Below are positions 1 through 6,657 of a stretch of 11,940 nt of DNA, in pieces. The stretch covers positions 1 through 11,940 of the forward strand of contig JAKAAI010000053.1 of assembly GCA_021797055.1 (NCBI GenBank), read 5' to 3'. How positions within the stretch are numbered: the first letter of the stretch is position 1; each line of letters starts with the position of its first letter. The position numbers were made by a program, and so were the translations under genes. Source of the stretch: Thermoplasmata archaeon. Its GTDB lineage: Archaea > Thermoplasmatota > Thermoplasmata > Thermoplasmatales > Thermoplasmataceae. The notes under the pieces were generated by a model. The model worked only from the letters and a program-made list of their open reading frames with translations, had not been told where the DNA came from and did no database searches.

Positions 1-1
1 A

Positions 2-559
2 GTCAATGTCAGAATATCGGGTTCAAAATTTTCTCCACCAAGAGTTGAAAAGCTCATTTCACTGCTTCGGGAATGGGAGAAACATTATGCAGCAATGGAG
101 ATGGAAAGAGAAGATGTTTTTGTACAGGCTGCAGAAATGCACTTTGGATTTGAATCCATCCATCCCTTTTCAGATGGAAATGGAAGAGTTGGAAGGCTGC
201 TACTTAATATGCACTTCCTAAATCACAACTGGCCACTTATTCACATACTCCCTTACCACAGGAAATACTACCTGGATGCTCTTGAGTCTGCACACCATAA
301 AGATATGAAGAAGCTATTGGGGTTTCTGGAAACAAATATGGCAGGTTCGCTTATTTTTGTTCTTAACATGGTAGGTTCTGAAGGAGATAAGTTAATGACA
401 TTGAAAGAGGCCAGAGAGGTCTCAGGTACAGATTACTCCACAAAATACCTTGCACTTAGAATCAAACAGGGTGAACTTCCCGGGATAAGATTAAACAGCA
501 GGTGGATGACCAGTCAGGTAGCTATAGATCTTTATCGGGAAATAAAAGGAAGAGAGTAA
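2..559 (+). CDS. Fic-domain protein with C-terminal DNA-binding tail (5' end outside window)
   Basis: The frame is open from base 2, so the gene enters from the left edge; 185 residues are visible. Residues 54-65 of the visible part read HPFSDGNGRVGR, the Fic signature HxFx(D/E)GNGRxxR, with the catalytic His and phosphate-binding GNGR intact. Fic enzymes transfer AMP or another nucleotide moiety from a nucleotide to a hydroxyl of a target protein. Upstream, ISGSKFSPP and the following helix match the usual Fic core before the active site. After about residue 130, a segment beginning MTLKEAREVSG and ending near WMTSQVAIDLYREI looks like a MerR/excisionase-type helix-turn-helix, as in the common Fic-HTH proteins. 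An internal ATG at 95 would give a shorter product lacking the conserved N-terminal core, so it is not the start. The inhibitory helix cannot be judged because the N-terminus is missing. The gene converges on the TPR gene. Confidence 0.88.
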   Translation, partial: VNVRISGSKFSPPRVEKLISLLREWEKHYAAMEMEREDVFVQAAEMHFGFESIHPFSDGNGRVGRLLLNMHFLNHNWPLIHILPYHRKYYLDALESAHHKDMKKLLGFLETNMAGSLIFVLNMVGSEGDKLMTLKEAREVSGTDYSTKYLALRIKQGELPGIRLNSRWMTSQVAIDLYREIKGRE

Positions 560-622
560 TACTCTCATATCAATGAATTCACTAATTGGAATTTCAAGGT
601 TTGAATAGCCACATTATACGCA

Positions 623-1090
623 CTATATTTCATTAAGGTACTGCGAGATTGCTCTATTATATTCGGGTAACAGGCCCTGATTTCCTGAGAGGATAAAATT
701 GAGGGCAGTTTTGAGCGACTTCTTAAGTTCCCCTGATCTGAACAGGGCGATGCACAGGAATTCAAGGGCAGCAGGATCCCCTGTTTCTTCCATCACCCTG
801 CCCAGTGTTTCAATAGCCTTTTCGTTATCCCCCGTTACACTGAGTGAACTTCCCAACTGAATTTCAGCTTGAGTTTTCATTTTTCCAGAAAGTCCCAATT
901 CTATTGACCTTCGATATAGGGGAATTGCCTTTGTCTCTTTTCCCAAATAATCCAAAGCATTTGCATATTCAAACAAGTATGCAGCATTTGCCTGGAAAAC
1001 TTCAAAATTTTCATCAAATATCCTTAACATCACATCCGGGTTATCCTGGTGTTTCCAGGCATCTTCTATTATTTTATTCAGATCGGTCAT
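623..1090 (-). CDS. small tetratricopeptide-repeat protein
   Basis: The product is 155 residues and almost wholly helical. TPR-like helix pairs lie at about residues 38-65 (YANALDYLGKETKAIPLYRR), 72-103 (LGSSLSVTGDNEKAIETL) and 107-134 (LEFLCIALFRSGELKKSL). The pattern and length resemble the short stand-alone TPR proteins of the TPR_5 type. Such proteins are protein-binding scaffolds in the cytoplasm and have no catalytic residues, so no specific role is claimed. There is no signal peptide or membrane segment. It is a single gene, convergent with the Fic gene with 63 bases between the stops. An AT-rich TATA-like stretch lies just upstream of the ATG at 1090. Confidence 0.7.
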   Translation of the reverse strand: MTDLNKIIEDAWKHQDNPDVMLRIFDENFEVFQANAAYLFEYANALDYLGKETKAIPLYRRSIELGLSGKMKTQAEIQLGSSLSVTGDNEKAIETLGRVMEETGDPAALEFLCIALFRSGELKKSLKTALNFILSGNQGLLPEYNRAISQYLNEI

Positions 1091-1115
1091 CTATCCCACG
1101 TGAGAATTCAAATAA

Positions 1116-1127
1116 AGATATTTTAAA
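1116..1127 (-). promoter_or_regulatory. putative TATA box of the TPR gene
   Basis: On the minus strand the stretch reads TTTAAAATATCT, ending about 25 bases before the ATG at 1090. This is the spacing of an archaeal TATA box for a transcript with little or no leader. It is an inference from position and composition only. Confidence 0.35.
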
Positions 1128-1140
1128 CCTTTTCAACTAA

Positions 1141-1423
1141 TCCCACATCTTTATATCAAAATATGTTTGGGGTACAGATGCATAAAATTGTGGATAGCCT
1201 GGTAGTTGATCAAAGTCTTAAGTGAATACTTTACTTTGTTTCATAGACAGGGAATTTATACGTTGGCAATACCAATAATACTTTATTTTTACAAACTTTC
1301 GAGATACTCTGGGAAACTCTGAACACTCCCTTTCCATTGAAAAGTTTGTTAAAGGCAACAGTTGCCAATAAATATACCTTCAGGATAATTTAAATGATCT
1401 GTCTTCCTCTTTCGGGATAGATA
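1141..1423. other. intergenic stretch without a recognisable gene
   Basis: No homologous reading frame was recognised here. A TATA-like CTTTATATCAAA at 1149-1160 lies about 24 bases before an ATG at 1178 that opens only 15 codons (to 1225); this could be the head of a lost gene. A perfect inverted repeat GGCAAC-A-GTTGCC lies at 1354-1366. The segment 1217-1230 (CTTAAGTGAATACT) faintly resembles the arm found beside the tRNA-derived repeats further right, but it lacks the tRNA core. Confidence 0.4.
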
Positions 1424-1831
1424 TCAGAGATATTCCGATCCAGCCCGTTTGATACCAAGCTTTTCATAGATGTGATCTGAGCTGAGTATTTCACCATCAC
1501 ACAATGAGGCATGAAATGAGTCAAACACTCCTGTGTTTTCGTGATCGATAAGGAGTGCAGCAGCCAAGGCATTTTGCTTACCAGCACCTATCAGCACTCA
1601 AGTTCTTTTTCAATATGTTTGAAATAATCTCTGCTTGGCTTGAGATAACCAACTAAACAACTGGACAGTATACCGGGAAATCTCATAGATCGAAATAAAG
1701 ATGGATAGTATGGAGCGGTGGAGATTTTGAGAAAATAGGTCCACCTATTCATAAATTCTCTTGGAAACTGGCCCGTCAAGATGCTTAAGCTCGTTAGCAG
1801 CAGGGATGGACCAGGCATTCTTTAATTCCAT
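1424..1831 (-). pseudogene. decayed PIN-domain (VapC-type) toxin
   Basis: Three minus-strand pieces in different frames give one PIN-like sequence. The first starts at an ATG at 1831 (MELKNAWSIPAANELKHLDG, then PVSKRIYE and a stop). The second contains GYLKPSRDYFKHIEKELEC. The third runs to a TGA at 1424-1426 and holds ALLIDHENTGVFDSFHASL, then LSSDHIYEKLG. The last piece matches the C-terminal half of archaeal PIN ribonucleases: the FDSFHA and SSD motifs carry the acidic residues that bind the metal ion. At least two frameshifts and stops separate the pieces, so no intact product can be made. It lies directly downstream of a decayed antitoxin gene on the same strand, the normal vapB-vapC order. 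The join positions are approximate. Confidence 0.6.
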
Positions 1832-1881
1832 TAAAGGACAAGTTCCTTTTTCATATGTTCATGTGTGACAAGTTTCCCGGA

Positions 1882-2040
1882 TTAAACATCTGTTCTGGTT
1901 TGTTTAATTTCTGCCATTGTCTTTTCATTAAGCCTGATAAGATCCTCGATTATCAGTTCTATTACTTCTCCATACGTCTCTCCAGGGTGCAGTTTCATGG
2001 ATTGCAATGTCCTCTTGAGTTCCTCCTTTTCTTGTATGGT
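1882..2040 (-). pseudogene. decayed antitoxin, relative of the antitoxin at 6846
   Basis: The minus strand from 2040 to the TAA at 1882-1884 encodes TIQEKEELKRTLQSMKLHPG and then ETYGEVIELIIEDL. This follows the same pattern as the intact antitoxin at 6846 (TIQIDEKLKARLDQLKIHHR, ESYNELISRLI). A stop codon sits immediately before the TIQ segment, where a start such as MVT would be expected, so the 5' end is broken. The pairing with the PIN remnant just downstream indicates a dead TA operon. Identity of the family rests on comparison inside this window and general knowledge of short archaeal RelB/VapB-like antitoxins. Confidence 0.55.
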
Positions 2041-2082
2041 TTAAATAGTCACAGTTATCTATAACGTTCGATACTGACATAC

Positions 2083-2105
2083 TCCCACTGCTAAAGCTTG
2101 TGGGA
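2083..2105. repeat. terminal hairpin of the IS605-like relic
   Basis: Stem TCCCAC/GTGGGA with an inner GCT/AGC pairing around AA. Its core CCCACTGCTAAAG (2084-2096) matches 12 of 13 bases of a second site at 5817-5829. Confidence 0.5.
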
Positions 2106-2438
2106 TTCTCGCTTTTGCACTTTTTTCGCCTTCATTTCTCACGATCTGGACGGTTTTGCAAGAACCAATTACCGAGTCTTAAGGTCGCTCCAATCCTGAA
2201 CGTTGACTCTCTGGGGGTATCAGTGCTCCCCTTGCATGCATCCCTGTCTGCATGCAATCGGGACATGCCATTGATCCATTTCTCTGCTCGAACTGCGATC
2301 CGGTGGCATTCCCAACCTCATGGCGAAGTCCTTTCGGATCATTCGTTTCATGGGGATTTCCACACACGACTTTCTCCGTGAGTAGCATTCGTGCTTGAAA
2401 TTACGATGGCAAGGGACAATATATATCCACCACATCCA

Positions 2439-2460
2439 ACCCACGACTGAAGTCATGGGT
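2439..2460. repeat. terminal hairpin of the IS605-like relic
   Basis: ACCCACGACT and AGTCATGGGT form a 10-base stem with a two-base loop. One pair is a mismatch on the plus strand and a G-U wobble on the minus strand. The form CCCA(C/T)GACT...AGTC(A/G)TGGG is typical of IS200/IS605 element ends. Confidence 0.55.
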
Positions 2461-2573
2461 TTTCTGCTCCGAGGATCGTAAAAATTGTGTCTTGTAGAGT
2501 ATTTTTTTCAAACCCATTCCCAGGAATAGTGAAAACCACAAACAACAATTTTACTTTGATAGTCATCACTTCA

Positions 2574-2604
2574 TATCATAATATATTAATATGACATTAT
2601 GATA
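2574..2604 (+). promoter_or_regulatory. promoter of the arsenic operon with a 9-base inverted-repeat operator
   Basis: TATCATAAT (2574-2582) and ATTATGATA (2596-2604) are perfect inverted repeats separated by 13 bases. The spacer contains the TATA-like ATATTAAT. The TATA centre lies about 25 bases before the ATG at 2612, so the operon is probably transcribed without a leader. A dimeric winged-helix repressor bound to both arms would cover the TATA box. ArsR, encoded as the third gene of the operon, is the obvious candidate. The repeat is seen; the binding partner is inferred. Confidence 0.6.
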
Positions 2605-2611
2605 CAGTAGT

Positions 2612-3118
2612 ATGAAAAAAGTTGCAATAATGTTGGATGAAGGTTATCATGACCTGGAACTTTGGGTTCCATACTACAGGATGAAGGAAGAAAAAATAGG
2701 ATTCGACATCTTGGCGTGGGAAAACAGACCATACAAGGGGGAATTCGGAGTGGATCTTGCAACTCCAACCAAGCTCCTATCAGATTCCATTGGAAGATAC
2801 GACCTTGTCTTTTTCCCGGGTGCCAAGTCCCCTGAGAACTTACTGAAGAATCCGAAGACCATGGACATTATCGAGAAAATGGCTGGTGAAGGTACCTACT
2901 TTGCAACCATGTGCCATTCCCCACTATTACTTGCTCAAGCCGGTTTATTAAAGGGCAGAGAGGTTACGGGACACCCCTCCATTAAAACAGAAGTTGAAAA
3001 AGCAGGAGCGACTTTTGTTGACACCCCCGTAGTCCACACTTCTGATACGATACTCACAGGGAGAACACATTACGACCTCGCTTCGTTCATGCCAGAGTTA
3101 GTGAAACTTCTAAGATAG
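2612..3118 (+). CDS. DJ-1/PfpI-family protein, first gene of the arsenic operon
   Basis: A 168-residue single-domain protein. The N-terminal strand and helix, with E16 in DLELWVPYYRMK, match the Glu that assists the reactive Cys in DJ-1. C101-H102 in ATMCHSPLLLAQAG is the nucleophile elbow (compare AICHGP in PfpI). The conserved FFPGA segment (residues 67-71) and GREVTGHPS follow. Members of this superfamily act as glyoxalases or deglycases, proteases, or chaperones and redox sensors; the substrate here is unknown. The gene starts the operon and the permease starts only 9 bases after its stop. This suggests a role in arsenite or thiol stress, for example handling damaged thiols or dicarbonyls, but that is inference from context. 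The ATG lies at the predicted transcription start. Confidence 0.85.
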   Translation: MKKVAIMLDEGYHDLELWVPYYRMKEEKIGFDILAWENRPYKGEFGVDLATPTKLLSDSIGRYDLVFFPGAKSPENLLKNPKTMDIIEKMAGEGTYFATMCHSPLLLAQAGLLKGREVTGHPSIKTEVEKAGATFVDTPVVHTSDTILTGRTHYDLASFMPELVKLLR

Positions 3119-3127
3119 ACGATAGAA

Positions 3128-4189
3128 ATGACAGAATATGGCATTGGGAATATCGGAAAGAAACTTGGAATAAAAACACTGCTCTTCCCAGTATTTGTTG
3201 CAGTAGCGATCGCAGTAGGACTCATTCTGGGGTTTATTTTCAGATCAGGGAGTTCAACTGTAGCCACTTATGGCATACCAATTGGCCTCTTCTTCATGAT
3301 ATATCCTGCAATGGCCAAGGTGCGCTTGAATGAGATGGGAAGGAGCTTCAAGAACATCAGAACTGTGAGCTTGATGGTATTCCTGAATTATGCAATCGCA
3401 CCATTTCTTGTGGCAGGAATAGCATATTTTTTCATCTACGCGATCTACACACATTTCGGCTTCATTAGCTCCACTGTTGCTTCACAGATGCTGGTGGGCA
3501 TAATCCTTCTTGGAGTGGCTCCATGTATTGCAATGGTAATGGTCTGGACCGACCTGGCACACGGAAATCTCCCTTTAGGTGTTTCATTCGTAGCCTGGAA
3601 CTCTATCATTCAGATCATAACAACGCCTTTTCTGATTTATCTACTCGCCCGAACTTCAGTGACAGTTAGTCCACTCCTAATTCTTGAAAGCGTATTACTT
3701 TATCTGGCACTTCCTATGCTGGCAGGAATTGTCACTAGAATTCTACTGCGGAAGAAAAAATATTTTTCCAGAGTGTTGGAAGTCCTTGGATCTGTGCAGA
3801 CAATCGCACTATTGCTGACAATAGTGGTGATATTCTGGGGAGAGGGCTATGGAATAGTTGATACTCCCTCACTCGTCTGGATGGTTGGGATTGTGATGCT
3901 CATCTTTTACTTCGTGCTTTTTCACTCGGGTTATCTTACCTCGAGAAAACTCGGCCATGATTATCAAGATTCCACTGCTATAGGATTTACAGTTTCCGCT
4001 AGGGATTTTGAAGTGAGCATTGCAATTGCGGTGTCTGCCTTTGCAGCGTATCCTTACGTTGCTATAACCACTGCAATTGGACCACTGCTGGAAATTCCTT
4101 TAATGCTATTGCTGGTCTGGATACAGTTGGGAAGAGAGCAGGTGATGAGCGCATCAAAGACGTTTGGTTTGACAGAGGTGAGCAAATGA
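3128..4189 (+). CDS. acr3: ACR3-family arsenite efflux permease
   Basis: A 353-residue membrane protein with about ten hydrophobic segments. The family hallmark is clear: GVAPCIAMVMVWTDLAHG with C133 in transmembrane helix 4, the conserved Cys needed for arsenite transport. SARDFEVSIAIAV carries E295, the counterpart of the conserved Glu of transmembrane helix 9. IGLFFMIYPAMAKVRL also matches the early ACR3 signature. The protein sits in the cytoplasmic membrane and exports As(III) using the proton-motive force. It lies between the DJ-1 gene (9-base gap) and arsR (4-base ATGA overlap), so the three are very probably one transcript. Some databases label archaeal members ArsB, but the sequence belongs to ACR3 and not to the larger ArsB/NhaD type. 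Confidence 0.93.
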   Translation: MTEYGIGNIGKKLGIKTLLFPVFVAVAIAVGLILGFIFRSGSSTVATYGIPIGLFFMIYPAMAKVRLNEMGRSFKNIRTVSLMVFLNYAIAPFLVAGIAYFFIYAIYTHFGFISSTVASQMLVGIILLGVAPCIAMVMVWTDLAHGNLPLGVSFVAWNSIIQIITTPFLIYLLARTSVTVSPLLILESVLLYLALPMLAGIVTRILLRKKKYFSRVLEVLGSVQTIALLLTIVVIFWGEGYGIVDTPSLVWMVGIVMLIFYFVLFHSGYLTSRKLGHDYQDSTAIGFTVSARDFEVSIAIAVSAFAAYPYVAITTAIGPLLEIPLMLLLVWIQLGREQVMSASKTFGLTEVSK

Positions 4190-4524
4190 GCAATGAGGTT
4201 AAGTATTGTGAGATAAGGAAGATTGAAAATGTTGACGTTGAGGGATACGAAGAGATTTCCAGAGTGCTCAATGTTCTTGGAAACAAGGCAAGAATTGCCG
4301 TACTTACTGTTATGATAAAATACAAGGAAGTGTGTGCCTGTGAACTTCAGCCTGCTTTGGGAATACCACAACCAACAATAACGACACATCTTCGCAAGAT
4401 GTATGATGTCGGGATCCTCAAGCGAAAAGACGTATGGAAATTCAGCTATTATTATGTCAATCCGGAATACGAGGGCCTGATAAATGACATTCTGAGAAAT
4501 AAGGCAGAAACCGGAGAGAGTTGA
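4186..4524 (+). CDS. arsR: ArsR-family metalloid-responsive repressor
   Basis: A 112-residue winged-helix protein. EVCACEL (residues 48-54) matches the ELCVCDL metal-binding motif of ArsR/SmtB sensors, with C50 and C52 as likely As(III) ligands; C8 near the N-terminus could be a third. The recognition helix is in QPTITTHLRKMYDVG (about residues 62-76), followed by the wing GILKRKDVWKFSYYY. The start overlaps the permease stop (ATGA), giving translational coupling. ArsR proteins leave the operator when arsenite binds. Here the likely operator is the inverted repeat at 2574-2604, so the operon would be self-regulated. A frame of 166 codons on the opposite strand is a shadow. Confidence 0.9.
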   Translation: MSNEVKYCEIRKIENVDVEGYEEISRVLNVLGNKARIAVLTVMIKYKEVCACELQPALGIPQPTITTHLRKMYDVGILKRKDVWKFSYYYVNPEYEGLINDILRNKAETGES

Positions 4525-4802
4525 TACATAGATTGATAAAACTGATCCTAACACTCAAGTAAACTCACTGAAAAAGGAAAGTTATGGCCACCAGTGGAGC
4601 ACATCAGAAAATATCTAACCCTGTATACCTGTGTCATTTGGCATTGCTATTCCCGATAGAATCTACACCATTCATTTCACCAAGATAAACGTTTCACTCT
4701 TTTCAAACCTCGTCACACTTTCAGGAATAGTGGCCATTTACCCCAAAATGTTCTAGTTAAATTTGAAGGTTTTGTGAATGATTTAAAGTCGTGGAAACCA
4801 TC
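4525..4802. other. intergenic stretch between the arsenic operon and the TA array
   Basis: No gene is recognised on either strand. ATGGCCAC at 4584-4591 and its reverse complement GTGGCCAT at 4730-4737 could be the tips of a small decayed insertion of about 155 bases, but eight bases are weak evidence and no target duplication is visible. If the tandem-integration model is right, this stretch is the original sequence downstream of the tRNA gene. Confidence 0.35.
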
Positions 4803-4847
4803 CAGATAGGGTCAGTCGGGATTTGCTTAAAGTTTATAGCAAATACT
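4803..4847. repeat. degenerate tRNA-Ala 3'-end copy (oldest attachment site) with shared arm
   Basis: Bases 4803-4836 match the repeat at 8480-8513 at 26 of 34 positions. The T-arm part is intact (GTCGGGATTTGCTTAA) while the acceptor-stem part is mutated. The arm continues with AAGTTTATAG and the box AATACT at 4842-4847, at the same 17-base distance from the core as in the copy at 8481. Orientation is the same as in the other copies. It marks the left edge of unit 1. Confidence 0.6.
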
Positions 4848-5046
4848 TTCTACTATGCAATGACTGAATAGAATGTTCCTTTATTTCGTAATGCCTGGGC
4901 ATTAGTTGGAACCCTGACACGTGAGATAGTGATTTTCCTCATGCCTCAAAAGATGTGTCCAAATTGACTGAGGGCTATGATGGTTATCTGGTGTTGTGAG
5001 ATATGGCAAAGGTGGATAATGGCATTAGAGTATGCAAATAGATAGA
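4848..5046. other. intergenic stretch at the left end of unit 1
   Basis: No coding sequence is recognised. The palindrome AATGCC-TG-GGCATT at 4890-4903 is the only clear symmetrical element. Confidence 0.35.
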
Positions 5047-5061
5047 TTTACATATTAATTT
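5047..5061 (+). promoter_or_regulatory. putative TATA box of the first vapBC operon
   Basis: TTTACATATTAATTT lies about 25-30 bases before the ATG at 5085, the spacing of an archaeal promoter for a leaderless mRNA. This favours 5085 over the GTG at 5067 as the vapB start. Confidence 0.45.
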
Positions 5062-5084
5062 GAAATGTGGGAATTGAAGTGGGA

Positions 5085-5321
5085 ATGACTAAGGAAACCG
5101 TAATAGACAAAAAGGGGAGGATTGTAATCTCCAAAGAGGTGAGAGACGAGCTGGGACTCAAGGAAGGAACCAGAATCAGATTACACATAGAATCTGACAA
5201 ATTAATAATTGAGAAATCAGTTTCCCCAGAGGAATTCACTAACAAAATGAGAGGTTTCATAAAAAAAGGATCTAAAGTGCCCGTTAGTGATCCTATAGAT
5301 CTTAAGCAAATTTGGAAGTGA
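5085..5321 (+). CDS. vapB: AbrB/SpoVT-type VapB antitoxin
   Basis: The 78-residue product opens with a swapped-hairpin AbrB DNA-binding domain: ETVIDKKGRIVISKEVRDEL, then GLKEGTRIRLHIESDKLII. This is the classic pattern in which DKKGRI(V/T)IPKxxR contacts DNA. The C-terminal tail from about residue 45 (EEFTNKMRGFIKKGSK, ending DLKQIWK) is the part expected to wrap around and block the toxin's active site. A GTG at 5067 would add six residues, but the TATA box position favours the ATG at 5085. The vapC start follows 8 bases after the stop. The pair would repress its own promoter as a complex. Confidence 0.82.
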   Translation: MTKETVIDKKGRIVISKEVRDELGLKEGTRIRLHIESDKLIIEKSVSPEEFTNKMRGFIKKGSKVPVSDPIDLKQIWK

Positions 5322-5329
5322 GAGTTCAA

Positions 5330-5740
5330 ATGGATCTGTCATACATTGATGCAAATTACTGGATTTACTGGTTTGATGAAAGATTACCTGAACATGAGCA
5401 TGTAGACGGGACAATGCAGAAGGCGATCCGGGAAGGGATAGTTGTTAGCACAGTAACTTTGATGGAGGTAGCACACTATTTCAGGGCCCTTCAGCCTGGG
5501 ATTCTGATCAAAACCATGAAGATGATCACCGATCTTTCGACACTCATTTTGATTGACTTCAACTCAACCATAATGTCATCTTCAATTGGCTTCCTGTCCA
5601 CTTATTCCCATGTTGGACTGGGTTCACGAGATTGTGTAATTCTCGCAACCATGAAGACAGTTGGTTCGATCGATCTTCTGACTCACGATAAGTCTTTCAA
5701 TAAAGTCAAAGAAATAAATGTAATTGATGAAATCAGATAA
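5330..5740 (+). CDS. vapC: PIN-domain VapC ribonuclease toxin
   Basis: A PIN-domain protein of 136 residues with the four acidic residues that hold the catalytic metal: D7 (YIDANYW), E46 (LMEVAHY), D101 (GSRDCVILATM) and D120 (LTHDKSF). VapC toxins cut tRNA or rRNA at defined sites when the antitoxin is degraded; the target here cannot be told. The frame also allows a TTG at 5312, but the ATG at 5330 is preferred. It is preceded by GGAAGTGA (5314-5321), close to the consensus ribosome-binding site, at 8 bases' distance, and it fits the usual VapC N-terminus. Confidence 0.85.
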   Translation: MDLSYIDANYWIYWFDERLPEHEHVDGTMQKAIREGIVVSTVTLMEVAHYFRALQPGILIKTMKMITDLSTLILIDFNSTIMSSSIGFLSTYSHVGLGSRDCVILATMKTVGSIDLLTHDKSFNKVKEINVIDEIR

Positions 5741-5810
5741 CACACCCTATATTTTCCTTCATCACAAACTGACCTTTATGAATTAACCACAATATTTAAC
5801 AAAATCGAGC

Positions 5811-5845
5811 GGGAAACCCACTTCTAAAGGGTGAGGGGATGTTGC
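5811..5845. repeat. isolated IS605-like hairpin end
   Basis: CCCACTTCTAAAG (5817-5829) followed by GGTGAGGGG matches 12 of 13 bases of the hairpin core of the relic at 2084-2096 and lies in the same orientation. No transposase is attached. It sits between the two VapBC operons of unit 1, so it may be the scar of an insertion or of an imprecise loss. Confidence 0.35.
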
Positions 5846-5882
5846 AACTGCGCATATGTTAAGAAAAAGTGTACTGGTGTGC

Positions 5883-6323
5883 TCACAGAGCTGTTTCTAT
5901 ACCCAGTTTCCTTGCTGTTGAGTTTAGTTCCTTGTCTGCAGAGCAGAACACCGCCCTTCCAGCTTCAATGCAGGTTTCAAGCTGAATTGCGTCTACAATG
6001 TAGATGTGCTGTTCAAGAACAGTCTTGACAGCCTTCCTGATTATCTGGCTGCTAACAGGAAATATTTCGACTGTGGACGATCTTTCAAGCAAGCCCAACT
6101 CACTTAACATTGTTTGGAGTCGACTTCCCGCGTCAATGCCCATCTTTCTGGAATACTTGTCAAAGACAACTGCAGCTTCACCAAGATTAATTTCAGATAT
6201 GCAAATAACCGTCTCTCCCTGATGAGCCTTATGGAAGTAAGTGTCGGCAATGTCACTATTTTCTTCCTTAACGTACCTTTTAATCAGTATGCTGGTATCA
6301 AGATAGACGTGAGACGCGTTCAT
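5883..6323 (-). CDS. vapC: PIN-domain VapC ribonuclease toxin
   Basis: A 146-residue PIN protein with all expected acidic residues: D9 (YLDTSILIKRY), E44 or E49 (SEINLGEAAVVF), D111 (IVDAIQLETC) and D130 (CSADKELNSTARKLGIE). The last motif is the usual VapC ending, with the final Asp followed by xxLxxxAxxxG. It is predicted to be a magnesium-dependent endoribonuclease. The start overlaps the antitoxin gene by 26 bases. No other in-frame start fits, because the first conserved strand begins only five residues in. It points opposite to the first vapBC pair. Confidence 0.87.
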   Translation of the reverse strand: MNASHVYLDTSILIKRYVKEENSDIADTYFHKAHQGETVICISEINLGEAAVVFDKYSRKMGIDAGSRLQTMLSELGLLERSSTVEIFPVSSQIIRKAVKTVLEQHIYIVDAIQLETCIEAGRAVFCSADKELNSTARKLGIETAL

Positions 6324-6582
6324 TTCTCATTTCCCTGACTTCTTTCTCTGAGTATGCCTTTCCTTTAAGATCCGGCCTGTTTCTCTCCACATCTTCCATG
6401 CTTATGTATCTGCAATCGAGATTAAGTTCCCTGCACATATCACCAAGGATCTCCATTGTAGAAAGAGAGCGGAGTGATTTCTCGATGAAATCGCTGAGAG
6501 TCCTTCCCTTTTTCAGCAGAGCCAGCTTTGCGTTGTCCACAACTGGCTTTTCGACAGATACAGTTATCTTGGTCTTAACCAT
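6298..6582 (-). CDS. vapB: VapB antitoxin with ribbon-helix-helix-like N-terminus
   Basis: From the ATG at 6582 the product has 94 residues. The N-terminal VKTKITVSVEKPVVDNAKLA, then LLKKGRTLSDFIEKSLRSL, has the strand-helix-helix pattern of ribbon-helix-helix antitoxins. The acidic tail (ISMEDVERNRPDL...) precedes vapC and would contact the toxin. The frame extends upstream to an ATG at 6627, but a TATA-like AATACTTAATACG centred near 6612 lies about 30 bases before 6582. The extended start would also translate through that promoter and the palindrome at 6587-6598. The shorter start is therefore chosen. Confidence 0.78.
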   Translation of the reverse strand: MVKTKITVSVEKPVVDNAKLALLKKGRTLSDFIEKSLRSLSTMEILGDMCRELNLDCRYISMEDVERNRPDLKGKAYSEKEVREMRNERVSRLS

Positions 6583-6586
6583 ATAG

Positions 6587-6598
6587 CCGTATATACGG
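6587..6598 (-). promoter_or_regulatory. palindromic operator of the second vapBC operon
   Basis: CCGTATATACGG is a perfect 12-base palindrome lying between the TATA-like element (about 6606-6618) and the vapB start at 6582. That is where an autorepressing antitoxin-toxin complex would block transcription start. A related half, ATACGGTATT, occurs in the promoter of the vapBC operon at 7835. Confidence 0.5.
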
Positions 6599-6657
6599 TT
6601 AGACGTATTAAGTATTTCCAACTGCATATTTTTAGTCTAAAGCATTTTCATCACTGG

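Larger units (their letters stand above)
2081..2475 (-). mobile_element. relic of an IS200/IS605-type element, no intact transposase
   Basis: Each end of this stretch carries a hairpin of the type found at the ends of IS200/IS605 elements. On the plus strand these read TCCCAC...GTGGGA (2083-2105) and ACCCACGACT-GA-AGTCATGGGT (2439-2460). The second stem is fully paired as RNA only when read on the minus strand (a G-U pair), which suggests minus orientation. The minus-strand frame ending at 2179 contains ACPDC and a tail GMHARGALIPPESQ that vaguely recalls the C-terminal tail of TnpB proteins, but no RuvC-like core or complete zinc finger is present. The interior of about 330 bases is too short for tnpA or tnpB. 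It may be a deletion derivative or a MITE-like passenger. Confidence 0.5.

Noticed and set aside
1855..2064. Plus-strand frame of 69 codons
   Set aside because: It is the antisense of the decayed antitoxin, which gives the meaningful translation.
2100..2381. Plus-strand frame of 93 codons inside the IS605-like relic
   Set aside because: No recognisable domain; low-complexity translation inside a mobile-element remnant.
4054..4554. Minus-strand frame of 166 codons opposite acr3 and arsR
   Set aside because: It is the complement of two well-supported genes and has no family pattern.
4584..4737. Short inverted tips ATGGCCAC/GTGGCCAT as a transposon
   Set aside because: Eight bases can occur by chance, and there is no target duplication or coding content; kept only as a remark on the intergenic stretch.
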